Assembly: GCA_013407085.1 (NCBI GenBank)
Contig: JACCGJ010005485.1
Location: 1 to 64,000 of the forward strand
Reading direction: 5' to 3'
From: Atriophallophorus winterbourni
Taxonomy: Eukaryota > Platyhelminthes > Trematoda > Plagiorchiida > Microphallidae
DNA: 64,000 nt
Under the pieces are notes generated by a model. It saw nothing but the letters and a program-made list of their open reading frames with translations. It was not told the DNA's origin and ran no database searches. Position 1 is the stretch's first letter, and each line of letters starts with the position of its first letter. Made by a program: the position numbers and the translations under genes. Positions 1 through 12,100 of this stretch are shown in pieces.

Positions 1-185
1 AAAATGTTCGTTTAGCGCTTTCCAGCGCACAAGTTGACTGTTCACCAACATTACATGGAGTATTGATGCTCGCTTCATACGTGTGGATCTCTATCCAAAC
101 TAAAACTATTGCTCACCAGTGTAGGGTCCTGAGTTATCTTGCCCTATCTATCATGCACGGATGTGCAATCCTACAGTACATATGT
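1..185. other. Unassigned sequence
   Basis: No ORF, RNA or repeat could be supported in this stretch. Confidence 0.4.
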
Positions 186-402
186 GCTGTGCGGCTAACA
201 CCGTGCTAAATTGATTGGCCATCGGTGGTGAGCTGCATGCTGAAACAGGCTGGAGTCTCACTACCATTTCTATTTTCTCCCCTCATATCTGTCTAGGACT
301 GGGCAACCTGACAGTATCTTAGCCCACGTGCAGTCTCTGACTGTGCGGCACTTTACCTGGATCAGGCTTGTGCTTTCATACCATACCATACCATCTATCT
401 GG
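186..402 (+). repeat. Dispersed short repeat, family B (SINE-like), copy 1
   Basis: The core reads GGGCAACCTGACAGTAT, then CCCACGTGCAGTCTCTGACT, GTGCGGCACTTT and TGGATCAGGCTTGTGCTTTC. It ends in a short CATACC simple repeat. The same core occurs at about 9328, 13290 (minus), 14192, 15183, 18365 (minus), 20010 (minus) and 48612. The 48612 copy also shares the upstream part from about 186. The size and simple-repeat tail suggest a SINE or the 3' end of a LINE. No Pol III box pair was recognised. Confidence 0.6.
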
Positions 403-920
403 TATATGTGCTCATAAAATGTGCACACTGGTCCATGTTTGCCTCCGAAAGGCTAACTCCACTTCATAATTTTATTCGTGTGGTGACCTTCGATTTCGAC
501 TTTGAATGGACATCCCAAACACGATAATTTTATACATCACAACACATAGTATGGATATAAATTTGGATTTGGGAGTAGCAATTCCATCCAAAATTTCACA
601 GCGGTCGAGTGACGCCACTTGTCTTACAGCAGATGACAACAATACTCGCTGTCCCTCAGTTTGCAGATGGCGCTCTATGGTTTCACATTAGGGGATCGAG
701 GGTTTGTTCCTATCAATCACGCAACTTTCAGCTATTTTCAAATGTCTTTATACCGCAGCTACACTCTGCCCAGATGCGGAATTCCTGATTTCAGCTTTAT
801 ATGAAATACGTGTCGGCGACGCTGTCAAAGTAGCTTGACCATGGTTTGTATTGAATGGTCAAGAGCGTTACCCTCACGTTATATACGAAACATATCTGTT
901 CATATGGATAAGTCCACCCT
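403..920. other. No gene seen
   Basis: Only a 61-codon ORF (506-691), with no recognisable motif. It is probably chance. Confidence 0.4.
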
Positions 921-925
921 AGCCT

Positions 926-1012
926 AACGGACGTATTGGCTGAGCGGTTAACGCATCGGCTTAACGTCAACGCGGTCCCGGGCTCATATCCGGATCCAGT
1001 CGTGGATATTTA
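926..1012 (+). repeat. tRNA-like sequence, possible SINE head
   Basis: TGGCTGAGCGGTTAACGC resembles a Leu/Ser-type tRNA D-arm and A box. GGGCTCATATCC, about 50 nt downstream, resembles a decayed B box. Acceptor and T stems do not pair cleanly, so it is not called as a working tRNA. A tRNA-derived SINE head or a tRNA pseudogene both fit. Confidence 0.35.
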
Positions 1013-1800
1013 CCGCGGATTCGCTCTAACTCAAGTCCAGTGCTTCCTTTGTATGGACTTTCCTTTGAAATTTGAATCAACAAGTTACTCATGAGTAGTC
1101 TATAAACACGAAACATTTCTGGTAATGTTTGCAGCCCTCGATCTTGACCCACTCTCAAACGCTCCCGATGTCTCAACCACTCAGTCAATCCCGCCCGAGT
1201 TTGTTCCAACTCAAAGCAACACAAACCATCACGCGTCGCCCGCCAAACAAAGTTCAAATGTGCGAAGTGTCCTCTCGCGACTTCCCAAATTATCCTTCAT
1301 GCGTGCGCGACATCTGATGTTCCCAGTCTCAGAAACGAAACCAAACTGATATTTTGTTTGCTGTAGTCAGCGTACTTGCTTTTTGACCTAGTGCAGATTT
1401 TTATTTTTATTTTCACGTTGGCACCATGTAACTGTGATTTTAAGAAGTGGTTGTTGGGGAATTACTTTTCATTGTTTCCGTCTTTGTTTTCGTAATATCT
1501 CCTCGAGGGAGGGGTAGTTTCACTCGAAGGACACAATTCACTCTCTGAGAGATAGAGGGTGTGAATGTTTGACTGTTGAACTGCAAACTGGATTAATCTT
1601 CGTAAAGTGTTGCTCACAACCGGTTTAATCTTTGTCGCACGATTCGATTGTGTTGATCAATGCTGATATTCTCAATACGCTTTGATGCGGGAGCAGAAAT
1701 TGCTAGTTAGCACTTAGCTTGATCACACATGTGGAATGTTTCGCCGCCACCTCTCAAAAATCACGTGCTCTTGTTGTTGAACTCCTCTGGTCGATGCGTA
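1013..1800. other. No gene seen
   Basis: Short ORFs around 1125-1349 lack recognisable domains and overlap in several frames. A C-rich tract near 1130-1260 is not obviously coding. Confidence 0.35.
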
Positions 1801-1807
1801 CCAGAGC

Positions 1808-2963
1808 TCAAGCGATCAGGAGAACAGTGAGGAGGCAAAGGCCTTGAATGTAAGCTTCTTTTTCCACAGCTGGATACTTGCGCTCGGCCAAAGAAAGGGT
1901 TCGGTAGAAAAAGGCAACAGGTTTACCTTGTTGACTCAAAGTGGCCGCAATGGCGACCTCTGAAGCCTCCGTCTCGACAACCAGTGGCACGTTTGGCTCA
2001 ATAACAGTCAGAGCGGCATTCTCTAATTCCAGCTTTAATGATTCGAATATGTTTAGAATATTTCTTGGAAGTGGAAAAGTTTTGTTATGGATCAGATCAT
2101 GAACTTTTTCCGAGAATTTTGGTAACCATTGGGAATAATACGCAAATAAGCCGACGATCCGCTGTTGTGACTTTAAACTTGTTGGGTGGTTCCAGTTCTC
2201 GAAGACATCGAAAACGTTCGGCATCTGGTCGAATAGATCCATTAGAAATTTCATAACCGAGGAGGTTTATTTTGGATGCTGCGAGAGTAGATTTGTCTGG
2301 GTTGAGAGTGATTCCGTAGGACTCGACAGCCACCATGAATCTAGATAAATTTTTGTCATGATCGGATGATGTTTTGCCACAGATAGTGACATTGTCTAAA
2401 TAAGCAAAGGTGTCCCTCAGATTCGCTTCCTTTATCAGTGTATCCATGATTCGTTGAAAAACGGCGACACCGTTGGTGACCCCAAAAGGGATTCGACAAA
2501 ACTGGTACAGATTTCCACAGGCCTCAAAAGCAGTATATGTTTTATCAGACGCATGAATCGGGATCTGATGATATGCACTTTTAAGATCCACGGTGCTGAA
2601 CACACGGTAAGACGCGACTTTTTGTATCAGGTCATCTATACGTGGAAGCGGATAAGCATCCAGTAAAGTGAAGCGATTTATTGTTTGACTATAGTCAATT
2701 ACCAAACGCTTTTTGTGATTATCGTTGGAAGTAACTAGCACTTGGGATCGCCACGGTGATCGAGAAGGTTCTATGATATTTTCTTTCAAAAGTGAACGAA
2801 TTTCATTTTGAATAAAAGTCTGATCTTGCGGCGAGTAGCGCCTTGACTTGATCGCGATTGGCTTGCAACCACGAGTCAAGTGCAGGACTGTTTCATGCTC
2901 CACAGCTTTTAGAAGGAGTAAACAGTCAGTTTCTGGAGGAACACACTCTCCGCAGCCCAGCAC
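1808..2963 (-). pseudogene. Ty3/Gypsy pol remnant: reverse transcriptase and start of RNase H
   Basis: The 2963-2097 frame gives a Gypsy RT in order: a conserved basic loop, LVIDYSQTINRFT, DAYPLPRIDDLI, the palm motif FSTVDLKSAYHQIP and FAYLDNVTICG. The second catalytic box therefore reads YLDN, where most elements have YLDD. Coding then moves to another frame (2254-1808), which carries the connection LFAYYSQWLPKF and an RNase H start (VVETEASEVAIAATL). The break lies near 2200-2254. RNase H is cut short at about 1808, and integrase and LTRs are absent. The 3156-2926 frame upstream may be a protease/linker relic but was not recognised. The element is dead. The Gypsy assignment is firm; the clade is not. 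Confidence 0.85.
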
Positions 2964-3469
2964 TCAAACAATCAGCAGCTGACTTCACATGTAACACTTC
3001 TGTAACAAATACCCGTATATGAGAGAAGGAACCCGGATCCCAAACCTGGGCTACTACGGTCATACCAGATCGTAAAGTTGTTTCAAGGATCGCTGAACTT
3101 AAGTCTAGTGTCATCTGGGTGTAGACAAACAGCCCTAAATCGGTAATGTAATTCACTGTCTCTCTTAACTCTGAATGGCGCTGAACGAGAATGGGCAGAC
3201 TCTGAGTTGGCTCAAGCAGTTGAAGCCTTCGACTGTTAAACTAGGTGGAGGTGGCTGATTCGTGGGAGCCTGTGATCGTGTATCCTTTTTGTTCTGCTGT
3301 TATCCCACGGAATATAGAGCAGTATGAGAGGCCACACTGATGCCTCAGTGTCATTTTCTGTGTAGCTATCTATGTTTGTGGCCAGACTGGCATTCACTAA
3401 ACATAAGTGACTCTGGAAGAGACGTGATTTGAGCTTGGGTCTGAAAGGAAGGATATATTCCACCTCGGT
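2964..3469. other. Mostly unassigned; possible 5' continuation of the Gypsy remnant
   Basis: A minus-strand frame at 3156-2926 adjoins the Gypsy RT and may be decayed protease-linker. The rest holds no supported gene. Confidence 0.3.
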
Positions 3470-3820
3470 AAGGACAGTATTGCTATACGGGACTGAGTGT
3501 TGGACAGTTCGCGCAGATCTTAGGAGGCTTGAGGTCTTCGACCGACGTTGTCTGCGAAGGATTGCTCACGTTTGCAACTCGGAGGTCAGGCACTAGCCTT
3601 CAGACATCCATTAACCGACGTCGACTCCGCTGTTTGGGGCACGTCCTGCGCATGAAACCCGAACGGTTACCACGCCGAGCGCTTTATGCGTCAGCTGGTA
3701 CAAACTGGTGTCAGCCACTAACTGGAAGGAGTGGCTTGAAAAGGCTCACTTCTGGTTTAGCCAAGGTTAGACGAGCGCGCTTGCCTGGATGGGGCACAAG
3801 AGAAGGTGAGAGTGTTTGAC
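3470..3820 (+). pseudogene. RTE-like LINE, C-terminal ORF fragment
   Basis: Translation gives TVLLYGTECWTVRADLRRLE and DRRCLRRIAHVCNSE, then after a frame change INRRRLRCLGHVLRMKPERL and RRALYA. This arrangement (YG.E.W...RL..F...LRRI...RR...GH..R) is the usual region after the RT palm in RTE-type and related LINEs. It differs from the intact RTE at 49.6-53.0 kb, so it is a second family. EN and RT are missing. Confidence 0.75.
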
Positions 3821-4051
3821 TCGACACGGTAGCAACGATGGCAATGAACCTACATCATCTCTATTCTTCCCTGACATTCTTTCTCTCAATCATAAACAAA
3901 TTTGAAAAAACAAAAAAATCAATAGAAACGGCGTGTGTAATGGACAAAAAATAATTCCCTTTACTTTTTTCTCACTGTTTCCGTACCTTTTTGTACATTT
4001 CATTGTTTCTGTAGAACGGACCATATAGAGAATATAGATATAGATATATAG

Positions 4052-4083
<32 letters not shown>

Positions 4084-4940
4084 TAATATATATATATATA
4101 TAGATATATATAAGATCATAGAGAGAGAGAGAGAAGTTACTCACCTCAGGGTTCGTAAAGGCATTTCCCATGACTTTCCACTTCATTCATCATAACTTTC
4201 CATGTTTCGTATCGCAAAATATGAAGGAGAATGACTGAAAGTCTAGCCTTACATTTTTTGACCCATGTAAATGTTCCAAATGGTTCAGAAGAGCTCTAAC
4301 TGAACCTTTTCTGAAAACATCTAGTTGAGTAGCGGTAAGCCACGAAATGGAGAGGAAGCGAACCATGGAACTCCGTGTAAAACTTTGGCCACATGATAGA
4401 ATGGTCAAATATAAATGTCATTGAATGAGGTCATATTACTGGGATAACCAAAGTTCAACAAATTACTACTCGTAAAAACTGACCAACGGAGCGCGAGAAA
4501 TCATATTAGCTCATGCAAAACTCACACCAAACGACAAATACACGTGTTAAAAATACCAGGAAGGGAAAAGGGATTATACTGCATTACGGGTCAGTAAAAT
4601 GAAATCCCATGATTTTTGTTTCTGCTAAAATCTGTATGGATCCTGCCACATACGGTCATTGAAAGTGTTGTATTTTGGCCACACATATGCGTGTTCACGA
4701 GAGTTCTGATGAAAGCTGTCCTCCTGGTACCGCCTAAATGTTCGAGCGACCAGATTATTGCCTGCACGCGTCATGGTTCAACAGTTTTTAAGTGACAAAA
4801 GCAAAGAGTTCACAATTACCACAACAGTAAATACTCGTTCATGAACAAGAAATAACTCAATCAACTCAATTTTATGTCACGCACTATCCAGTTGAATACT
4901 TATCGTCAATTAATGCGCAGGTGAAGTCAAATCGTTATGT
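3821..4940. other. No gene seen; contains a microsatellite
   Basis: Outside the TA tract and a short GA run near 4120-4133 nothing coding or structural is recognisable. The ORF at 4186-3890 is an artefact of the TA repeat. Confidence 0.4.
4044..4103. repeat. (TA)n microsatellite
   Basis: An interrupted run of TA dinucleotides, flanked on the left by GATATA units. Confidence 0.95.
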
Positions 4941-4954
4941 CTCCGAGTTTCGAA

Positions 4955-5230
4955 TCAATGTTTCCACACTGAGAGCGGCATTCCAAAGGAAAAAGGCACA
5001 GAATAATAATGCCGGCGACAGCTAATACGGGAATGGGGAATTTGTAGTCTCGCTAATTGGCTGCGTGTATGTTGTGACTCACGGTATTGGAATAAATGTT
5101 TTAATTGATGATGTGGAGCATGTAATATTTTGTATGTAATTATCACATCAGTCCGAAGGCTTCTTTGAAGGGGGGTTGAGAGGCTTAGTTTTTGCAATCG
5201 TTCCTCCTACGTCGGTTTCTGGAAACCACT
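4955..5230 (-). pseudogene. CR1-like LINE, 3' coding fragment (family G)
   Basis: The minus frame contains LSTPLQRSLRTDVIITYKIL, then HLFQYRES and ISCRRHYYSV. It is collinear with the C-terminus of the better preserved plus-strand copy at 40460-41887 (PTPIQRRLRSDVIITYKIL, NCRRYFYSV). Only about 90 codons remain, so this is a 5'-truncated relic. Confidence 0.8.
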
Positions 5231-5650
5231 GACGAGTTTGGTTGCGCTATGGTATATATTTTACGAAGCAACAAAATATCCTTTTTGAGTCAGGGAGTCA
5301 AATCTTGCGAAGTATTTGCATAGGCGCGTACACTGCATCGCGAATTGAAGGATAAAACCGCAAGCCTAGATTCGAACAGACTGCCACAGTCAAAAACAGC
5401 TGCCCAGGCCTAGACAGATGCATAAGGAAGTGGTCGATAGCAGTGGAACCCCAGCACGCAACCTTGAGTAGCTCACTATCGGTGACAAATCTATTCAGCT
5501 GGGGGTTACCTGTGCAGTACAGCAGTGCTTCACAGCAGCACATCTGTCTGGAAATAGACGGTTACGTTAACAGCATCGCCAGACGAAAACTGGTTCGTTA
5601 TATCATCTCGAAAGACAACATTCTAAAACGCACTGCATCACATAAAACAT
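5231..5650. other. 3' flank of the delta-tubulin gene, unassigned
   Basis: No supported gene. A weak minus-strand resemblance to repeat family B lies near 5375-5440. Confidence 0.35.
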
Positions 5651-5656
5651 TTTATT
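5651..5656 (-). terminator. Polyadenylation signal of delta-tubulin
   Basis: A minus-strand AATAAA lies 27 nt past the end of the delta-tubulin stop codon (5686..5684), so the 3' UTR would be very short. Confidence 0.6.
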
Positions 5657-5683
5657 ACAAATGATAAAAAGGGAATGAAATTT

Positions 5684-6171
5684 TTAAGTCCAAGTTAGAT
5701 TTGAATAACAATGCGCTGTTTGCTCCACGTTGGCAAAACAATCCATCATCAACTCCACACTCAATCCGTAACGCTTGTACTGATGCAAATACGCTTTCGA
5801 GGCAAACATGTCCCAGGCACGATTCAACGCATAGCGCAAACTGGAAGACGTGTCCGCGTAATCCCCGCAGTGCTCCGGATGTGCTGCCTCGATTCCAGGA
5901 CGCGTACCGCCACCGTTCGAAGCGATGAACAGGCTACGAGGGTAGCCGAGGAAAGAGCGTGCGTGGAAATGCACACGGGGTGTGTAGAGCAATTTCCGAT
6001 TTGGATCGAAGAGCCCATGTGTTAATTGATTCCAAAGCATCCCGGGGTCTGAACACTGTGCCTCAGACTCCGGACCTCTTAGAACAGCGGAGCAGGCAAG
6101 CAGTGGCAAACGAGATTGCTTTAGTCGCTCGGTAGCGTTCGTGCCGGTTGACGTTAGAGACCAATCGAGTT
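5684..6171 (-). CDS. TUBD1: Delta-tubulin exon 6 (terminal)
   Basis: Residues 319-480 and the TAA stop. The acceptor is TTTTTACCTCCACAG. It contains LPLLACSAVLRGPES, ALNRAWDMFASKAYLHQYKR and a short tail. The segment HARSFLGYPRSLF to SSLRYALNR is longer than in the vertebrate protein and includes a glycine-rich GGGTRPG. Confidence 0.9.
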
Positions 6172-9100
6172 CTGTGGAGGTAAAAACATATCAACCAGGT
6201 CACAAACGGTTACAACAGTGTAAACGAACAACACAGGCAGATGAATAGCTGATTTCTACATACGCTAATTCTACCCAGCTCGCATAACATGCTGAATTTA
6301 TTAACCCTGCTGTTGCTTCTGGTATTATCCTTTATGGCCAGGAGATCTTTACTGTTTTAGGTTCGCATTAATTCGACTGGTTTCAATGTGCATAGTTTCG
6401 CACGATTCTGGCATAAATGATTTTAAAAACGAACATACAAGTACACGATGCCAGTTGATTCAAAGGACTAATAATTGTTTCGCCTCAACACGGCATGAAC
6501 CTTCCAAGTCACCATCTCTGCTAAACGCGCTCAAACTGTTTTGACGAAAGTCTTATATTCTCATGGTTGATTGTGTGCGGGATACTACCTGCTTGCCTAG
6601 GCTGAAGTAGGTTTCTTGGCTTAGGAAACGTACTCGGAGATTTCGGTTAAAAAGTTTGAACCACAAGACGGTGGTTGTTTGACATCTATCCGACGACCTA
6701 CTTGAAATGAGCAGCTCTGTTGGCACCCAAAGGACACCACCCAATATAGTTCAACGTCTCATGGAGGTCTAAACACCATCGCAATAATCTGCCGCGATAA
6801 ACGAAAGACAAGAACCCAAATACTGTGTCGGCAGTTGGTCAGGATAAAGCATGGAATTTGTTCCAGCATCCGTCATCTGCGTAGTGAATGCCGGATGTAA
6901 ACCAACACGTGCAATCATGTACGGATGGATAGAGGTCTGAATCTGAGGTACGGCGAAATGCTTTCAATCCGATAGAAGTCACAAGTTGAGGAAATGGGTC
7001 ATAGAAACTCACGAAACAACAACGGTAAAACTCATGTGCAATTTGAGCTGTTGACTCATCATCATCATCAAAGACAGCATTACATCGGTAGCACGTACCG
7101 AATGCTTAACTGCCATACAACCATGAAAAAGTGAAATCCTAAAAGATGGGGAAGGGTGGGACTTAGATTGCTACGGCTTCTATAGAAGAGTAAGCACAAA
7201 CAAACTGTTGACTACGCATTTGAAGTCGAGATGCTTCGTTTATGTCTTGTGATACTCGAGTTCATGAGCATTCGTTTAAAGCGAGATCGTTGCGCATGTC
7301 AAAACTTCGAAAACCGTGGACATCCTCATTTAATTATGTGTGGATTCCGACAAGTGTTGAATCCGACTTACGCAAGATAAAACCATTGAACTCTTAGTTG
7401 TTGGACTTACCCAACACCAGCTATCTACTGCAGCTTTCGATTCTTGATCATCATACCGTACGGATTCTGCACTGCGCAGATAACTCCGCGCTAAATTGAT
7501 TTGCTAACAGTAATCAGCTGAATGCAGAAGCACGATGTCATTCTCTGGATCTTGTATCTGCCTAGGCCTAAGAAAACTATGCTATTCGCCTCCGTTCTTT
7601 CTCCATCCCACACAATATAACTGAACTATTTGTTTTTTCCTGCATACATCTGCGCATACCGCATAATTTTTCCCAGCCTCTCGAACAAGGATTTTCTGCT
7701 GATCAGAGAACGTATCATGGTTCGCAATCGAATGGAATATGTTTGGGACCGATCGTGTATTCATAATGCAAAGTAATTTGAGTGCAATCGGTTAGAGTAG
7801 TTTTTGGGTAACGTTTTACTTCTGACACAGAAGCTTCGTCAGACCAAGTGTGATAGTGAGGACAAAGAACATGATGAAGTAGTAGTCAACCCCCCCACCA
7901 CTGATTTGACCTTAATTTACTTTACTTTACTTTTGTGCGACTATCTCCTCCTGGAGGATGAGTCGGCTTCAACGAAGGTTCTTGGGGATTTGGGTACAAA
8001 GTGGCGTCCCTAGCAACACTCGGCGTTTGTTGGAGTCAGCTTCTCTAGCCTTTGCACAACCAAGTGCGACCTGCAAGGCAGCAGGGAGTTGCCAGAAAGA
8101 GGTGGTCTACCAGACTCTGTTCCAGGTTTTTCCTCAGGGTTTTCTCCCGAAGACTTTCCCGCGATCGGATATCCCGCAAGGCAGCGGAGGTTTAAAATCA
8201 GGGTTTTTTCCCTTATATGAAATGCCCTCCCAGGCTAACGAGCTCCATCTGCCCGAAGCAAACTGGTTTTCAGGAGCCAGTCACTCGCCTTCGCCCCTTC
8301 TCCTGTTGGTAGAAGCAGTTCCGCCGGGCTCGGGGAGGCACTCGTGCAGGCCAGAAGCTGGACTTTGATTTGAACTTACCACTAAACAGCCAATAGTACG
8401 CCTACAGTGTGTCACGTGTCGTTGGAATGACCAGGATCAGTGGTCAAGTTTCCTCCTAGTAGGTATCCACGTTAATCTAACACAAGTGAACACGGTCAAG
8501 GTCAGTTTACACAGCGTAAAAATACATAACTGACGAAGCTTCTGTGTCAGAAGTGAAAAGTTATCCAAAAACTGCTCTAACCGATTGCACTCAAATTTAT
8601 TTGCGCTGCCAGGTATTAAGGTTCTTTGAAGATTGAGCTGTGCATCCACGAATTTCACTCGAGACACTATTGCCTATCGTCACTTCCGTGAATGCAACAG
8701 ACTAATCAAAGTCATTTTTCCGATGGTTCACATAAACCGCACGAGAGCATTGCTGTCTGCAGGGTATTCTCCTCCAGCGAAGCCAATATTCCATATTCAA
8801 GAACTGATAAATTCAGAAACTCTATTGTTCCTTACCTGTCTCGATACATGTTTAACCGATCAATGGCTGTTTCGGAGATGAAGATGCCACTGACAATGTT
8901 ATAATGGATGTTGAGAGCTCCTGGTCTCTTCCTAGTTTCATTCTAACACCTCATTAGTACCAATTCCTTTGAAGTATTCACAAAAATGATAACAATAGTC
9001 CACATTGGAATTACTGGACTCGAGTTTCGCTCTTGTTTGAGCTCATTCGCATTGCAAATCCTCTGCCTCTGGTCTGACTCGAACACCGCACTATCACGCT

Positions 9101-12100
9101 TGTACTCCCTTGCCTTACGACTGGACTACCGTCCACTGTTTGACAGATCGCGATTAAGTCAGACTGGCATATTTGAGTAGATTTATATGCCAGTTGAGAA
9201 GCAGCCAGCAACATCTGTTGTCGTGGCTCAGCCGATATCGTCATGTCTTCCCATCAGATACAGTATAAGCTAACACCGATTAAATATGACGGTCATGGTT
9301 GTTTGAAGGTGTTGTGGAAAGCTCTTGCCTGGACAACCTGACAGTATTTGAGCCAACGTACAGTCTTTAACGTGCGGTACTTTGACTGGATAGGGCTTTT
9401 CCGTTATCATGCATTGTATTTTGTTCATTTTTTGGAGAAATTAATTTTATTGCTAAAAATTCGAATAAACTCTTCTTATTCTAGTATGATAGCCCACGTA
9501 GAGTCTATGTATGTGCAATATTTTGCCTGAATCAAGACTTGTACGTTTGTACATTTCATCTCAGAATGCATATTTAAAGCGAATTGCAGACTAACCTCAG
9601 CTGTTTGGCAACCAACTTCCTTCAGCTAAAAAGCGCAACACATACGCGGTCGTGGACTTAGTTGTTTTAATCGGTGTTCGGTCACTTAATCGCCAGACAC
9701 TTCATCCCCAGGGAAGGTATTTAAGATAAAATTTAAGATAAGAAAATCTTCAAATGTGTGCAATGACTCTTGCATATGGTACAAGTGGCAAAGGTCGATG
9801 GACATTAATTTACATGGGAAACGAGTTTTGGTTCGAGAAGCAATCAAATAATGGCAATATTAATTGGTACTAAGTTTGTCACACAGGTGTAGAGCGAGAT
9901 TAGTTACATCTAACGATGATATCGAACGTAATTTCGCACTTCACAATCAGGAGTGCAACAAAGAAAAAGTTTTGGCGAAGAATGCGATGGCTAAAATGAA
10001 GGAAAATGTTAGAAATTAATGCAACCCTCTCTGCCTGTTGGGTGAGGCGTCCTCACCCATGACACGTGCGACCTTGGTAATGTCCTTATCCGAACAATGC
10101 GGATGCATGTTGTGACACGTGCTAACCTTGCGCTTCAATGTCCTTACCGTTTACTTCGCACACCCCTTTGTGTTCTCTATATAAACAAGGCCCAGTCCAG
10201 CTCTGGGACCTGTGAACCTGTGTCCTGAGTCCCGGTTTGGTCATTTCATAACCATCATGTGTTGTTCTGTTCTCTGTCTTGGTGGGCTTCGTCTCTCGTA
10301 TCATCTAGTTGATTACCTGGCACAACTGCCTCTCAAAACCACTACATAGCACTGCTTCACGGACTTCAGTCACACTCGGTCTGTCATTAGGCACTGTAAT
10401 GGCATTACCTCGAAAAAGTACTATCTCGAGGACACTCAACAGGCATCAAAACAGTAAAAGAAGGAAAGACCCGTTCCTCCCAAGTGACACTATGTTTGAT
10501 GTTCCAACATCCCACCACGTGGACATTTTTTAACGGTTTTCGAAAGGATTGCTGACAGCATACGGCCTCAGTTCTTCAAGAATATGCTGGAGCTCATATC
10601 AAACAGAAGAACAAGTATGCTGAGATATGCGCCAGGACACCTCGAGCAATTCAGCGAACCTAAACTACTGAAAGATTGACGTTCTTCAAATCAATTGCAT
10701 ATCTCTCCTGCTAAATAAATTCATTTGAATGTATTCTGCATTCTTCAGAAGTTATCAAGTGACTGGGGATTAAGTGTCTGAAGATTAAGTGCCAGTAAAC
10801 CGTTTAAATTATCAGTTGATACTTGTTTTATAGGTTACCATCTACCTCCATACCTGTACTCCAAGGTGAAGGTGATGCTGACAATCACTTAAGATAATAA
10901 AATCGAGGTACATGAAGATGGGCTGGTAATAAATAGCAGTGAGTAACGATGGTAATCGCTGGTGAACCGATCATTGAAATTTGCACACAGACCGCTTAAT
11001 CTTTATTCAACGTCCGAGAGGAATAATTGGTATTCTGCAGCATGAAAATGACGCTTTACACAGCGGAATTTCCGTAGCAATTCGTTAGCCACTGTTCTGC
11101 TAAGTAACCTCACTCAGGAAAAATGATGACCTCACGATGTGTGCTGACTAGCGAAACAGTGGCATTAAACAGCCACGGATAAAAGGACAAAATATAAACC
11201 TGATTGAGCGCTGAAAGTCATGTTTAACTTATGGTCAAACATAAGGTTAATTGGCAAATTTCATTTTACCGTGCATGGGACATGTATTAAGCATGAAATA
11301 AATTGTTCAAAATATGAGGTATATGTTCATTAAATGCCAGTAATAAATGCTGATAATAAATAAAAGCTAAATTTCAATTTGCAAATGAGGATTTATCCTC
11401 GAAATCGCAAATAATCACTTCTAAACAATGCTAAATATTTATATATAGCAAACTACTTGTAGAAATAAGTAGCACAAATTGAGATAATTATACGGAAGAT
11501 TAACTTACTATCTTCAGAACACGATCCTGTTAATAACATTTGCCGCCCGTGTCTTGCAAGCTGTGCCCATGTTTCTGTGGCGAAATCCCGACATTCTGGA
11601 CCGAAATACGGCAAACACCGAACTTGCACTAATCGATAATCTGGGTGGCCGCTTACATCGACTAGGAGCGAGGAGAGACGCCGTCGTAGAACGGCGCCAC
11701 TTGAAGAGTGGACGGGCTGCGAAAGAGAACACCCAGAGCCTATAATTATGGTCAGTATACAGCGAGGAAGAAGGACAGTGGTTCTCTAACCTCATCATGA
11801 TCCATCAGCACAAGTTTAGCGGGAGGTGTATGTATGTAATTACTTGTCTTGATTTAAACAGTGCTGCAGTCTAATGAAATTAACGTAGAGTTGAGAAATC
11901 GAGTGAAGCGAAAGAGAAATTAATAGCTTTATGCAGTTGAACATTAGGTACAAGCGTATATGTGTGTAAAAAAAGGAAATGAATGATCGCTGATACAGTA
12001 AAGTTGTGAGGATAATGTTTTCGATCTATCGGTTAGAGTAGTTTTAGAGTAATGTTTCGTTTCTGACACACCATCATCATCAGCATAAAAAGATAGCACT

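Larger units (their letters stand above)
6172..11508 (-). other. Delta-tubulin intron 5 (5.3 kb)
   Basis: GTAAGT...CAG intron. It holds a family F repeat (7052-7215), a foldback element (7768-8608), family B copies near 9328 and 9487, and an inverted-terminal-repeat element (about 9667-10812). The stretches 6172-7050, 7216-7767, 8609-9327 and 10813-11508 contain no gene or repeat that I can support; the last is AT-rich. Confidence 0.75.

Noticed and set aside
3890..4186. ORF rich in Ile-Tyr
   Set aside because: Translation of the TA microsatellite.
7958..8368. 136-codon ORF as a gene
   Set aside because: It lies in a dispersed repeat related to LINE leaders; no domain and not conserved in frame in other copies.
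10120..10310. Solo LTR with TATA box
   Set aside because: CTCTATATAAAC looks promoter-like, but no terminal TG/CA pair, primer-binding site or second LTR could be established. It is kept only as part of the inverted-end element.
11514..11798. 94-codon minus ORF over exon 5
   Set aside because: Wrong frame. The tubulin frame between a CAG acceptor and a GTAAGT donor aligns with the family; this one does not.
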